Source: a virus
DNA: 64,000 bases
Virus record (IMG/VR): IMGVR_UViG_3300021957_000025
Coordinates: 1 to 64,000 of that record
Direction: 5' to 3' (one strand)
Positions 7,761 through 16,001 of this stretch are shown here, one piece after another (the first letter of the stretch is position 1; each line of letters starts with the position of its first letter). The notes under the pieces were generated by a model. It was given only the letters and a program-made list of their open reading frames with translations. It was not told the origin of the DNA and ran no database searches. Made by a program: the position numbers and the translations under genes.

Positions 7761-10248
7761 CGAAAAAAGAATCTAGCGAAGCAACTGGTTCAACATTCCA
7801 GCCAATCTTTTCTATAACCACCTTCAATGGTTCTATGAATGACTTGTCGAATTGCATATCATAATCGATATACTTATGCAAGTCGAACTCCTTTGGTAGA
7901 ACGTTCATAAATGATATGACGTTCTCATTGATTGGATTCGGTGTTGTGAGATAAGTGAAGTGTAGTTTCTCTCCACTCTTAATCAACTCATAACGCTTGT
8001 GAATATTCTTCTTAGTTAGATGATGATTGTAAAGTAATGCACCGCGTACGTGTATGGGTGTACCCTTTCCGTAAATCATCGATGGGTCTGCATACTGTCC
8101 TAGGTTATTACAACCCCTAGGTGAAGACATGTCTTCGGGTGGTAACCTACGGAAGTCCATACGAGCATTCTCTACGAAATCCCATAGTTCTTCTTCGTCA
8201 CCTTGCATAACAATCTTGAATGCATCTGTAAGTTTACCTCTAACCCATTGTGGTGTACTGGACTTTGCAGTCTCAATACCCATCATCTTGAGTTTAGGTT
8301 CGGCTAGTCGGACTCCTTCGTTGTCGATGACGTTGAGGATGTATCTTTTCTTTGCAGTCCAAATCCCACGGTCTGCGATGACCTCTCTCCCCATCTCCAT
8401 CTTTTGTTCGAAGGCATTTGTGTATTTTGCAAGTTCTTGGAAACCTTTGTCAAGAACGTCTTCCATGTGTGACTTTGCGATTGAGTCGATGAAGTTTGTA
8501 ATTTTTTGTTTATCAGTCTCATTAGGCATTACCTGCTGTATCAGTTTGTCTAGTGTAATATAAACAGAATCGGTATCCATTGCAACAACATAGTCTTCAT
8601 CTGTCTTAAGTGTGGTATTTAACCAATCATTGATTGTCTTCTCTGCATGTTTAATAATCAGCTGACCCGACAATGTGATTGCCTCTGCAAGTTGTGGGTC
8701 AAAGAATGCAAAGTATTGGTTTGCCAAAGCACCATATGCTGAGTTCAAAGCAATCTTCCTAACCTGTTGGTTATTGTAAGAACGTTTGATTAATGTGTTG
8801 AGTTCGTTCTTACGTTTCCTATCTGTACAAGTTTGTAGTTCCTTCTGATACCCAATCATTTTACCCTTCCACATCTTACGTTCGTCATAGAACTTCTGCA
8901 TAAGTTCGGGAAGGAATCCTTGTTTATCGTTTGAGAACCTAGCCCCGTTTGGTGTGATACCGAGTGCGCCATCAACAATCGTTTCCTTGTTGAATAATTT
9001 TTCTACGGATGTATCGGTCAATCCTCTCTGCATTTTCTCGGGTGAGATATTGTACTGCATGATGATATGTGGATACAGTGAGTTCAAATCGAATGAGACA
9101 ACCCATTCATGTTTACCCACGATAGGTTCTTTGACATATGCACCTTGGATTCTATCACCTTTTGTTTGTGACAGCTTCTGTGGTGGTGTTGCAATTTTCT
9201 GTTCCTTCAGAAAGTTATAGATGATTGTTTCCCAATACTTAACCATACCAAAAGTGTCGTTGTAATTACACTTAGCATTGTAAGACATTGCAAGAATCAA
9301 TTCCATCAAACCTAGTTTCTCCTCTAGGTCTTCTACCAAGGTAACATCCTTTACGTTGTAAGCAAGGAACTTGGAATAATTGTTTCTGTATAGATGGTGA
9401 AGAGAACCTTCCTCTTCATATGATATCTTTGATTTACCTAGTTCCACATTTGCAATGTGGTCTAGTCTGTATGACTCTTGGTTTACAAAAGTATGTTTTT
9501 TGTAAAGCTCTAGGTAATCAATGACATTGATTCCATACAGATTAAAGACCTGTTGGGTAGAACCCCAGTTGGTCTTGAACTCTCTGACATCACACATGTT
9601 CCATGGTGAAAACTTTCTATGTGATTCCGAACCGAATACTCTGTCCACACGATTACAAAGGTAAGTGATGTCAAAAGTATTAACGTTCCAACCAGTAATG
9701 ATGTCGAACTTTTCTTTTCTCCAGTACTTGATGAACTGTTCAAGTAGGTCTTTCTCATCCTGTGCTTCATGATAATGTACGGAAGCTGGTGCTTCGTCCC
9801 ACGGCCCAATTCCGAATGTATGAGCCATAAATCTAAAAGGTTTGATGGTGATTGCGTTTACTTTTTCCAAAGCTTGCATGGGTTCGGGAAACCCATCTTC
9901 ACATTCACACTCAATATCTAGTGTTGCAATCTTGATAACTTTTGGGTCATACTTGATGTCCCCTTGAAACTTATCAGCAATGTATGTATAGATGTATCTA
10001 TCATACCCATGGATTTCCATCCCTGCTGTTCCAGCAAACTTCTCTCGGAACTTTCTTGCACCACCCATTGAACTGAGATTAACAGCCTCAAGGTTCTTCC
10101 CATCCAATGATTTGAATGCAGAAGGTTTTTTGGTTGGGACGTAATGATTAGGACGGTAGTCCACAGACATTTGAACCTGTTTCTTACCTTGATAACCTTT
10201 TACGAGTATTTTGTCGCGAGTTCGACACACATTAGTATAAAAATCCAT
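7756..10248 (-). CDS. 43: DNA polymerase, family B
   Basis: 830 aa (T4 gp43 has 898). Exonuclease motifs: DIECE at 111-115, GWNVNTFDI at 186-194, YNVKD at 297-301. Polymerase motifs: DLNSLYPHI at 387-395 (motif A), KIALNSAYGA near 498-507 (motif B), MDTDS near 557-561 (motif C). It is therefore a proofreading replicative polymerase that works with the gp45 clamp and gp44/62 loader encoded at 23.7-26 kb. A 15-nt palindrome abuts the start codon and could be a translational operator, as T4-type gp43 is known to repress its own mRNA. Confidence 0.97.
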   Translation of the reverse strand: MDFYTNVCRTRDKILVKGYQGKKQVQMSVDYRPNHYVPTKKPSAFKSLDGKNLEAVNLSSMGGARKFREKFAGTAGMEIHGYDRYIYTYIADKFQGDIKYDPKVIKIATLDIECECEDGFPEPMQALEKVNAITIKPFRFMAHTFGIGPWDEAPASVHYHEAQDEKDLLEQFIKYWRKEKFDIITGWNVNTFDITYLCNRVDRVFGSESHRKFSPWNMCDVREFKTNWGSTQQVFNLYGINVIDYLELYKKHTFVNQESYRLDHIANVELGKSKISYEEEGSLHHLYRNNYSKFLAYNVKDVTLVEDLEEKLGLMELILAMSYNAKCNYNDTFGMVKYWETIIYNFLKEQKIATPPQKLSQTKGDRIQGAYVKEPIVGKHEWVVSFDLNSLYPHIIMQYNISPEKMQRGLTDTSVEKLFNKETIVDGALGITPNGARFSNDKQGFLPELMQKFYDERKMWKGKMIGYQKELQTCTDRKRKNELNTLIKRSYNNQQVRKIALNSAYGALANQYFAFFDPQLAEAITLSGQLIIKHAEKTINDWLNTTLKTDEDYVVAMDTDSVYITLDKLIQQVMPNETDKQKITNFIDSIAKSHMEDVLDKGFQELAKYTNAFEQKMEMGREVIADRGIWTAKKRYILNVIDNEGVRLAEPKLKMMGIETAKSSTPQWVRGKLTDAFKIVMQGDEEELWDFVENARMDFRRLPPEDMSSPRGCNNLGQYADPSMIYGKGTPIHVRGALLYNHHLTKKNIHKRYELIKSGEKLHFTYLTTPNPINENVISFMNVLPKEFDLHKYIDYDMQFDKSFIEPLKVVIEKIGWNVEPVASLDSFFG

Positions 10249-10249
10249 A

Positions 10250-10283
10250 CTGTTATTATAACAGAAAGAGGTCTATTCTACAA
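10250..10283 (-). promoter_or_regulatory. gp43 promoter with a hairpin/operator touching the start codon
   Basis: -35 TTGTAG (10278-10283), a 17-bp spacer and -10 TATAAT (10255-10260). The A of ATG 10248 is 7 nt past the -10 (N6), where a sigma70 transcript would start. The palindrome CTGTTATAATAACAG (10250-10264) covers the -10, so it is either a DNA operator or, on a longer readthrough mRNA, a hairpin at the ribosome site. Confidence 0.55.
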
Positions 10284-10494
10284 GTGTTTTTTTGGTTGGA
10301 TGTAGTAATTCTTTTACTGATTTTAGCTTATCTTGAGCATCTGCAAGTTTCTCAACTTCTGCATCTACTGCCTGAACGATATCAGAATGTTCTCCGATAC
10401 CTGCTGGGTTTTGTTGGTAGACTTGAATGTTTGCAGTGTGTACTGCAATATCACCTTCGTACTTCTTTTCTAATGCTCTTAATATATCTGCCAC
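10273..10494 (-). CDS. Small hypothetical protein (GTG start)
   Basis: 73 aa beginning at GTG (MADILRALEKKYEGD). Predicted to be all helical, with a heptad-like second half (VEKLADAQDKLKSVKELL). No recognised family. An AATAAATA late-type box lies 2 nt before the GTG, inside the stop region of the preceding gene. It is the last gene before the polymerase promoter. Confidence 0.6.
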   Translation of the reverse strand: MADILRALEKKYEGDIAVHTANIQVYQQNPAGIGEHSDIVQAVDAEVEKLADAQDKLKSVKELLHPTKKTLVE

Positions 10495-10495
10495 T

Positions 10496-10762
10496 TTATT
10501 TATTTCCAGTTAACACCTTGTAGTTTTGTGCAAGGTTTGGTCTAGGTTCAAAACAAGACACTACTCTGACTTTAGAAATCTTAAAAGTATAGTCCTTTGC
10601 ATAAGGTATCCATGGAGCTAAACCAACTTCCATTTGACCACCTTGAATCTCAACAATACAAGCATGTGCTTCTTCTACTACGTACTTGAATAATTTTTCT
10701 GTCACTTTACCAATAACGACATCTCCGTTTTCTAAACGGAGACATTTGATAGGGTTAGACAT
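10496..10762 (-). CDS. Small Sm-like beta-barrel protein (predicted)
   Basis: 88 aa. The N-terminal MSNPIKCLRLENGDVVIGKVTE resembles an Sm-fold opening strand pair (hydrophobic strand, then GDVVIG), and the whole chain alternates like beta strands. The 153-aa protein at 38.8 kb opens in a similar way (VVKLKTGSEVVGMV). This is a pattern-based guess; the family is conserved but uncharacterised in T4-like marine phages as far as I recall. It overlaps the lysozyme gene by 8 bp. Confidence 0.6.
   Translation of the reverse strand: MSNPIKCLRLENGDVVIGKVTEKLFKYVVEEAHACIVEIQGGQMEVGLAPWIPYAKDYTFKISKVRVVSCFEPRPNLAQNYKVLTGNK
10497..10504 (-). promoter_or_regulatory. Late-type box AATAAATA before the 73-aa gene
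   Basis: Lies 2 nt from the GTG start, not the exact 5-nt spacing seen elsewhere, and in an A/T-rich run, so weaker evidence. Confidence 0.3.
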
Positions 10763-11210
10763 TTAGTACTGACTCCTGTAATTCAACTGAACGTCTTCCG
10801 ACTTGTCTGAACCAACGAGAGTCTTCCATTTCGACTGCCATTTTTTTCCAGTCTTCTGATACAACTGCTTTCCACATGTTGTTGAACTTACCAAAACGAC
10901 TTCCACCTAAGTTGAATGTCATGTTGACTAGTACATGTTGAATGTCTTCGGGTAAAGAATAGAAATCCTTTCCACCTTTTGATTCAAACACATGGATTGT
11001 TTCATCTACGTGTTTATCAAAATCTGCTTCGTAGTATGCATCTACTACTGATTGTGATACTGGAGTTCCTGCTGGTTGTCCATGTTCTGCATCACCTTCT
11101 TTAATTAGATGTCCAACACCAAGTGTTAGATATCCTAATGAGTCTGCGTATACTTCAAGTACCTCGCCCTCATGACGCTTAATTTGTGCTTTCAATACTT
11201 CTTTATTCAT
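10755..11210 (-). CDS. T4-type lysozyme (glycoside hydrolase 24)
   Basis: 151 aa. The catalytic set is visible: RHEGE (Glu14), EVYADSLGYLTLGVGH (Asp near 23 and the Thr/Gly loop of T4 lysozyme), and a C-terminal W..RR...E signature (SRWFRQVGRRSVELQESV). It would cleave the glycan strand of peptidoglycan. There is no signal peptide, so a holin or another membrane breach must let it reach the wall. The lack of a gp5-type OB or beta-helix domain argues for a free endolysin rather than the baseplate lysozyme. Confidence 0.88.
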   Translation of the reverse strand: MNKEVLKAQIKRHEGEVLEVYADSLGYLTLGVGHLIKEGDAEHGQPAGTPVSQSVVDAYYEADFDKHVDETIHVFESKGGKDFYSLPEDIQHVLVNMTFNLGGSRFGKFNNMWKAVVSEDWKKMAVEMEDSRWFRQVGRRSVELQESVLNV

Positions 11211-11226
11211 TGATTAATCCTTACTG

Positions 11227-11391
11227 TTATGCTGGGTCGGGTGGAGTATCAGTCTTCTCTACCCATGTGTAAGTTGAGTAGACTACTTTAAGTTCTTCAA
11301 CAAGGCCTTCTTCACAGGAGAAAATATACATTTCCTGTCCTTCCTCTACCGTGTCGCTTGTTAATCTAAATTTATGATGTTCTAGTGCCAT
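11227..11391 (-). CDS. Small hypothetical protein
   Basis: 54 aa, MALEHHKFRLTSDTVEEGQE to the acidic/proline end DTPPDPA. Beta-rich pattern (EMYIFSCEEGLVEELKVVYSTYTWVEK). The gene fills the gap between the lysozyme gene and the 105-aa gene, overlapping the latter by 20 bp, with GAAGAAGA just upstream as a ribosome site. No function recognised. Confidence 0.55.
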   Translation of the reverse strand: MALEHHKFRLTSDTVEEGQEMYIFSCEEGLVEELKVVYSTYTWVEKTDTPPDPA

Positions 11392-11689
11392 CTTCTTTCT
11401 CCCTCTTCATTTGTTCCTCGACAAGTTCCATTAATATGTCACCCATGAGGTCGTTTAATTCACTATTATTTAGGAGTTCCTCAAGTCCAATATCCGTCTT
11501 TTCCTGGCCATGTGGAAATCTTCTTATAGTTCTTGTGAAGTTAATATTTGGTTTACCTTCTTCGAATTGTATCTTACCATATTGGTATACAAGTCCGTCC
11601 CATTCTCCACCTGTTAGTTCGATGGCTGCATCATCCTCATTGGGATTCTCTACGACCATGTAGACTTTCTTATGAAATAATTCTGTCAT
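11372..11689 (-). CDS. Hypothetical protein
   Basis: 105 aa from MTELFHKKVYMVV, started at the ATG preceded by GAGGAAGAG. The core ELTGGEWDGLVYQYGKIQFEEG looks like a beta-sheet domain; the C-terminus (DLMGDILMELVEEQMKREKED) is a charged helix. It overlaps the P-loop kinase gene, so it may belong to the same transcription unit as the DNA modification cassette. I do not recognise the family. Confidence 0.6.
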   Translation of the reverse strand: MTELFHKKVYMVVENPNEDDAAIELTGGEWDGLVYQYGKIQFEEGKPNINFTRTIRRFPHGQEKTDIGLEELLNNSELNDLMGDILMELVEEQMKREKEDGTRTS

Positions 11690-12206
11690 AAATCTCTTCC
11701 TCAATTTTCATAGATGATTCTATGCAATCGTTATCACGAATCTGCAATTGTCCTAGTAGATTCATGTTTGTTAATATGTTGTTTATCTGACTCCGTCTCC
11801 CCTTCAACCACACTTCGGACTGTGTGTCTCCACGTTCTGCGTGACGATTGTGCTCTTCCGATAACTCTACTGTTAGTACGTAAACGCGTGCTTCGTGATT
11901 GTCTATTAACCATTCTATATCCTTACCTCGAAAGTATCTATCACCTTCGATTAATACATGTTTATATGCAATGTTCATTGCTTCAATGAACTCTCTGAAC
12001 TGTGGTATAGAACCGTGAGAGAGCTTATCAGTTCCACCGAATGTCTCTCCCTCGGGATATTGACCGACTACTAATATGTCACCATGTTCTTGGCACTTAA
12101 ATAGTTTCATTGGTTCAACCAATTTAGGTTCGTCCAATCTAGATATAAGTCTTCTCATAAGAGTCGACTTTCCCGAACATGGAACTCCACCGACCATGAA
12201 TATCAT
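11670..12206 (-). CDS. P-loop kinase, possible DNA-base kinase
   Basis: 178 aa. Walker A GGVPCSGKST lies at 6-15. HVLIEGDRYF near 88 is a plausible Walker B-type strand, and RSQINNIL adds a basic lid-like helix. It resembles small nucleotide/polynucleotide kinases. The stop is directly followed by the TET/JBP gene start region (12206/12207). Phage P-loop kinases have been described that phosphorylate 5-hydroxymethyl bases in DNA as a step of hypermodification, and I infer such a role here from the neighbours. A dNMP kinase is the alternative. Confidence 0.6.
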   Translation of the reverse strand: MIFMVGGVPCSGKSTLMRRLISRLDEPKLVEPMKLFKCQEHGDILVVGQYPEGETFGGTDKLSHGSIPQFREFIEAMNIAYKHVLIEGDRYFRGKDIEWLIDNHEARVYVLTVELSEEHNRHAERGDTQSEVWLKGRRSQINNILTNMNLLGQLQIRDNDCIESSMKIEEEIYDRIIS

Positions 12207-13208
12207 TTAAAAGAAACCGTCCAGTGAACCTTTCTCTTCATACTTTCCAGCATGAGGGCCAATAGGATTCTCTGATTTTCCAGCTCTCCCTTTAGTTGCA
12301 ACATGTTCATCACAATATGCAACACATGATAATCTCACTCCTTCACCAGTGATAGGTGATACACCGTGCAATTCATTTGAATCTGCAATCAGTACGTCTC
12401 CATCATCTGCTTCAATAGCAATACCATATCTAGGGAAACATAAGTATGCACCCCCAAATTCTCCAATACGGAAGACACACATAGTTGTCATTCCGAACTC
12501 TAAATCTTTACCATCCAAATGTGCAGACATCTTTGCAGTCCCACCAGTTGAATATTTGTTTGCAGATAACGCTGTCATAGGAGAACCACCAATGTGGTAT
12601 TTCTCTTCTATACATTCATCTGCAAATGTTCTTTGCATATTCCATATCTCGGGAACTGCAGTCTTTAGTGCTTGTTCATTGACGTTAGCAATCTGTGATA
12701 GGATTTCAAACTTTTCTTTGTTTGCTTTCTTGTCCATCCATCCACTGCCCTTAATCATTCCTGTGAATCTGCCACGTTTATACCCGATTAGAACGGAATG
12801 AATCTCATTTGCTTCTGCAATACGATTGAACTCACCGTTCTTCTTAAGTGGATAATAACTGTTTGGAGTTCTTAGGACATAGTCTTTACCTTCGATTAAT
12901 CCTTTTGCTTTCATTTCTTCGTGGTTGATAGGCCCGGCTGCATTTGCTCTCATTGTAGATGTATCATCAATAGAAAACAATGTGTCTTTAATTAAATGAT
13001 ACTGGTCACCTTTGTATGCTCTCTTTACAATACATGCAAGTAGTGTTTCACCCATGAGTGTACCATGAGGCTTATAAATTTTGATGATGTCGTCTTTAAC
13101 ATCTATAGATGATATAACAGTATCGTAAGAATCTTCATTGAGATACTTACCATTCCATTTGTCGAAGGTTTCTTTAAACCCTAAGTCTGTCTTTGCAGTA
13201 AATTCCAT
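12207..13208 (-). CDS. TET/JBP-family 2OG-Fe(II) dioxygenase, likely 5-methylcytosine hydroxylase
   Basis: 333 aa. The C-terminal half matches the Tet_JBP fold: SAHLDGKD gives the HxD pair (H230, D232), GGAYLCFPRYGIAIEADDGD the conserved strand, DSNELHGVSPI the distal histidine (H281) and VRLSC the 2OG-binding Arg (R292). TET/JBP enzymes oxidise 5mC or T in DNA. The gene overlaps the 3' end of the C5-cytosine methyltransferase by 28 bp, so methylation followed by hydroxylation of phage cytosines is the natural reading. The N-terminal 200 residues are unassigned and may bind DNA. Confidence 0.82.
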   Translation of the reverse strand: MEFTAKTDLGFKETFDKWNGKYLNEDSYDTVISSIDVKDDIIKIYKPHGTLMGETLLACIVKRAYKGDQYHLIKDTLFSIDDTSTMRANAAGPINHEEMKAKGLIEGKDYVLRTPNSYYPLKKNGEFNRIAEANEIHSVLIGYKRGRFTGMIKGSGWMDKKANKEKFEILSQIANVNEQALKTAVPEIWNMQRTFADECIEEKYHIGGSPMTALSANKYSTGGTAKMSAHLDGKDLEFGMTTMCVFRIGEFGGAYLCFPRYGIAIEADDGDVLIADSNELHGVSPITGEGVRLSCVAYCDEHVATKGRAGKSENPIGPHAGKYEEKGSLDGFF

Positions 13209-14458
13209 GGTTCTAATATTTGTCCTTTGATGTTTTCAACTAAGTAGTACATACATAATGGTGCTACCATCAATCCAATTCTTGCACCCTTGTCGTTGTA
13301 ATCACCAGTCATTTTATAATCATTTGGTAGAGTCATTAATCTCACCATTTCTTTTGGTGTGTAAATTCTTTTACCACTATGGTGGAAATGATTACCACCC
13401 ATAAACTTTGGTTGACAACCCTGTTCAGTTAATGAATGAGCTGGTAGATGTTTAGGAACTATTCTTGACATGTAGTAAGAATGCTTTTCATCTTCGGGTT
13501 GTATGTGTCCGTTCTTAATCTGTTCTTGGAACCATGGTTTAACAATGTGGTCTCCAATAGATGTGTATGCTTGATTGTCTCTTTGTTTAAGAACTTCTGC
13601 AACTCCAGTACATGGGCCACAACCTTCAAACTTCTCATCGGGATGCACATCGAATCCATTTACCCAGTGTCCTTTTGATGATTCATCCATTGCAGTTTCT
13701 AAATATTTTGCATCTGTAATATTTTCTTCATCAGTTTCTAAGTCTGAAATTGCATCTTCAATAGATGCAAATTCTTTTACTGGGTCGGGGAAGACTGAAG
13801 ACATACACATCCAAGGCATTCCAATACCTTCGAGTACATCATCACGTACACCAACCATGAATACTCTTTCTCTCTTCTGAGGTACACCATGCTGATGACC
13901 CTTCATGATTTTCCAAGTCACTGAGTATCCTAGTGCTTCAAAATCGTTTACCATCTTGTTTAGATGGTCTCTTGCATAGTCCATTGAAAGACCTTTCACG
14001 TTCTCACATACTATAACTTTAGGCATTAACCCTTCGGCAATCCTAATCATTTCCCATGTTAGGTCTTCAATGTTCTGTTGTTTCATACCATATGCCATCT
14101 TCTCTTGGTTCCATCCTTCTTTCTTGGAACCTGCCATAGAAAATGGTGGACAAGGTGGTGACCCATCCATGATATCTAATTCGTATTTCTTAAGTCCACT
14201 AAGCTCCATGATACCTTCTGCAGTGACTTCTTTGATGTCTCTACATTCGTGTACTGTGTTAGGGAAGTTTTCTAGGTAGGTGTCAACATGTAACTGTTGG
14301 AATTCGTTCATGTAACGAACGTCACCACCTGCTAGTTTGTAACCACATGAAGAACCCCCACCGCCTGCAAAGAAAGTAATGTAATTAAACTGTTTACTTT
14401 CACTGTTACGGTGAAGGTCTTCTAGGTTGTATTGAAAATATTTATTATCACTCATCAT
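13181..14458 (-). CDS. C5-cytosine DNA methyltransferase
   Basis: 425 aa. Motif I FFAGGGGSSCGYKLAG near 29-44 (SAM site); motif IV GSPPCPPFS with nucleophile Cys103; motif VI CENVKG near 151-156; motif VIII QKRERVFMVGVR near 194. The variable target domain (about 210-330) is followed by the closing motifs X/IX near GARIGLMVAPLC. It transfers a methyl group to C5 of cytosine in a short DNA motif. Its coupling to the TET-type gene suggests it makes the substrate for hydroxylation rather than only protecting against restriction. A -10 TATAAT lies 6 nt before the first ATG. Confidence 0.93.
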   Translation of the reverse strand: MMSDNKYFQYNLEDLHRNSESKQFNYITFFAGGGGSSCGYKLAGGDVRYMNEFQQLHVDTYLENFPNTVHECRDIKEVTAEGIMELSGLKKYELDIMDGSPPCPPFSMAGSKKEGWNQEKMAYGMKQQNIEDLTWEMIRIAEGLMPKVIVCENVKGLSMDYARDHLNKMVNDFEALGYSVTWKIMKGHQHGVPQKRERVFMVGVRDDVLEGIGMPWMCMSSVFPDPVKEFASIEDAISDLETDEENITDAKYLETAMDESSKGHWVNGFDVHPDEKFEGCGPCTGVAEVLKQRDNQAYTSIGDHIVKPWFQEQIKNGHIQPEDEKHSYYMSRIVPKHLPAHSLTEQGCQPKFMGGNHFHHSGKRIYTPKEMVRLMTLPNDYKMTGDYNDKGARIGLMVAPLCMYYLVENIKGQILEPWNLLQRQT

Positions 14459-14464
14459 GACTCC

Positions 14465-14470
14465 ATTATA
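14465..14470 (-). promoter_or_regulatory. -10 element TATAAT six nt before the methyltransferase ATG
   Basis: The N6 spacer GGAGTC is itself a possible ribosome site. There is no good -35, so activity would need a phage factor or the assignment is by chance. Confidence 0.4.
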
Positions 14471-14500
14471 CTATATTTAGCACAATTAGAATAGAGTGTT

Positions 14501-15028
14501 TTAAAGATTTTCTAATAGATTTTCGGGTGTGGAAATCTCATAAGGGTCTGACTCTGCATTGTCTTGATAGCCATCTTCGATGAATGCTTTTTCAATTACA
14601 CCATCATTAACAACTACTGCATATCTCCAAGACCTGTATCCAAAACCAAGATTTGATTTAGAACATTCTGCACCAATCAAGTGAGTGAACTCACCGTTAC
14701 CATCGGGAAGAGGGTAAACGTTTTTGATACCTAATGATTCGAACCATGAGTTCATTACGAATGTATCATTAACTGATACACAGTAAATCTCATCAATACC
14801 TTTCTCTTGGAACTTCTCAAAGTTCTCATCGAAGCCAGGCAACTGTTGAGTTGAACATGTTGGTGTAAATGCGCCAGGCAATCCAAATACAATTACTCTT
14901 TTACCAGCAAACTGTTCTACAGTGTCTAATGCTACAAATTCACCACCGACTCTCTGTGGTAGGATTACTTCGGGTACTCTAGTTTCCCCTTCAATAATTT
15001 CCAATCCCATTCTTCTTTCATCTGTCAT
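14501..15028 (-). CDS. Peroxiredoxin (Prx5-like)
   Basis: 175 aa. VFGLPGAFTPTCSTQQLPGF holds the peroxidatic Cys58 in the PxxxTxxC motif; the Arg partner lies in FGYRSWRYAVVV. It reduces H2O2 or alkyl hydroperoxides using thioredoxin or glutaredoxin from the host. No glutaredoxin domain is fused. Next to Hsp20, it forms a small stress-protection pair. Its own promoter is embedded in a 9-bp inverted repeat. Confidence 0.92.
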   Translation of the reverse strand: MTDERRMGLEIIEGETRVPEVILPQRVGGEFVALDTVEQFAGKRVIVFGLPGAFTPTCSTQQLPGFDENFEKFQEKGIDEIYCVSVNDTFVMNSWFESLGIKNVYPLPDGNGEFTHLIGAECSKSNLGFGYRSWRYAVVVNDGVIEKAFIEDGYQDNAESDPYEISTPENLLENL

Positions 15029-15049
15029 AATCTATACTCCATAATAATA

Positions 15050-15087
15050 GATACACCTATTATACAACATAACAGGTGTATCTGTAA
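15050..15087 (-). promoter_or_regulatory. Peroxiredoxin promoter inside an inverted repeat
   Basis: -35 TTACAG (15082-15087), a 17-bp spacer and -10 TATAAT (15059-15064). The arms GATACACCT/AGGTGTATC (15074-15082 and 15050-15058) flank the -10 with a 15-nt gap, so a bound repressor or an RNA hairpin could control it. Confidence 0.55.
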
Positions 15088-15096
15088 GATGGTTTT

Positions 15097-15525
15097 TTAA
15101 GAAATTTTGATTTCTTGAGGTTTGTCTTCTTCGGGTATTACTCTCTCAAGTGATACGCTTAGAATACCATCCTTCATGTCTGCACCTTTAACGACAATAT
15201 CGTCTGCTAGTGTAAACTTTCTAGTGAAATTTCTAGAAGAAAGTCCTTGATGGACGAACTCCCTTGCATTTCCTTGGTCTTTCTGATTACCCATAACGAT
15301 AAGAACTTCTTTCTCTTTTGAGATTGAAATTTCTTTCTTATTGAATCCAGCAACTGCAAGTTCAATTTGGAAGTTTTCCTCATCTACTTTTACAATATTG
15401 TAAGGTGGATAGTTAGAATTAGATTGTACATCTGCACGTTCTAATAGTTGAAGAGTTCTGTCGAACCCGATTGCGAATGGAAATTCTGTTGTGAATTTTC
15501 CGAAGACATCATTGAAATGTGTCAT
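15097..15525 (-). CDS. hsp20: Small heat-shock protein Hsp20 (alpha-crystallin family)
   Basis: 142 aa. The alpha-crystallin domain runs from about residue 40 (YNIVKVDEENFQIELAVAGF) to about 130, with the GFNKKEISI strand and the DGILSVSLERV end typical of the family. It is an ATP-independent holdase and commonly seen in T4-like marine phages, where an assembly role has been suggested. A ribosome site AAGGAG precedes the ATG. Two promoter types lie upstream. Confidence 0.93.
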   Translation of the reverse strand: MTHFNDVFGKFTTEFPFAIGFDRTLQLLERADVQSNSNYPPYNIVKVDEENFQIELAVAGFNKKEISISKEKEVLIVMGNQKDQGNAREFVHQGLSSRNFTRKFTLADDIVVKGADMKDGILSVSLERVIPEEDKPQEIKIS

Positions 15526-15585
15526 AGTTTTTCTCCTTTATTAAGCAAGTTTATAATATGTAACCTCTAATGAGCATTACAATGG

Positions 15586-15635
15586 TATTTATAACACCAT
15601 ACTACTATTATATGGGTTTTTTCTGAAATTTCAAG
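15586..15635 (-). promoter_or_regulatory. Tandem sigma70-type and late-type promoters of hsp20
   Basis: TTGAAA (15630-15635), 16 bp, TATAAT (15608-15613), then a perfect late box TATAAATA at 15586-15593, 60 nt before the ATG. This would give expression both before and after gp55-dependent late transcription. Confidence 0.6.
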
Positions 15636-15641
15636 GGGGTT

Positions 15642-16001
15642 TTATCTTTTATTGCAATATTTTTTTGCATTACTTATTTGTTGAACATTATTTACAACCA
15701 CTACAGACATAAGAATGTTCATCCAGTCGAATGTATCTGAAGTCAATCTGTCTTCTCTTCTATCTATTTCTATAGCAGGTAATAGAATTGCAGTCTTAAC
15801 TGCGAACATTTTACCTACTGAAGGAGACTCTCCTACAAGTGGATTTAGTTCTTTCACACAATCGTATTTAAGTCCACGATATGTTGTGTAGATATCTGCA
15901 AGTTGTAGGGTATAGAATAAAGTCCAATCAAACGTATTAGGTAATTCAGATGGTGTAAACTGTAACTGGTTCAGATTTTCCTTTGACTGTGATTCTATCA
16001 A
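15642..16001 (-). CDS. DUF5658-like small membrane protein
   Basis: About 119 aa, start uncertain. The frame is open upstream to 16253 but there lies inside the cyclase gene; I use the TTG at 16001, and CTG near 15970 is also possible. FDWTLFYTLQLADIYTTYRGL, then KELNPLVG, then a hydrophobic stretch VKTAILLPAI and another near MNILMSVVVVNN match the DUF5658 pattern (membrane helices around an ELNP motif). It is the last gene of the curli/cyclase operon. Function unknown. Confidence 0.5.
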   Translation of the reverse strand: MIESQSKENLNQLQFTPSELPNTFDWTLFYTLQLADIYTTYRGLKYDCVKELNPLVGESPSVGKMFAVKTAILLPAIEIDRREDRLTSDTFDWMNILMSVVVVNNVQQISNAKKYCNKR

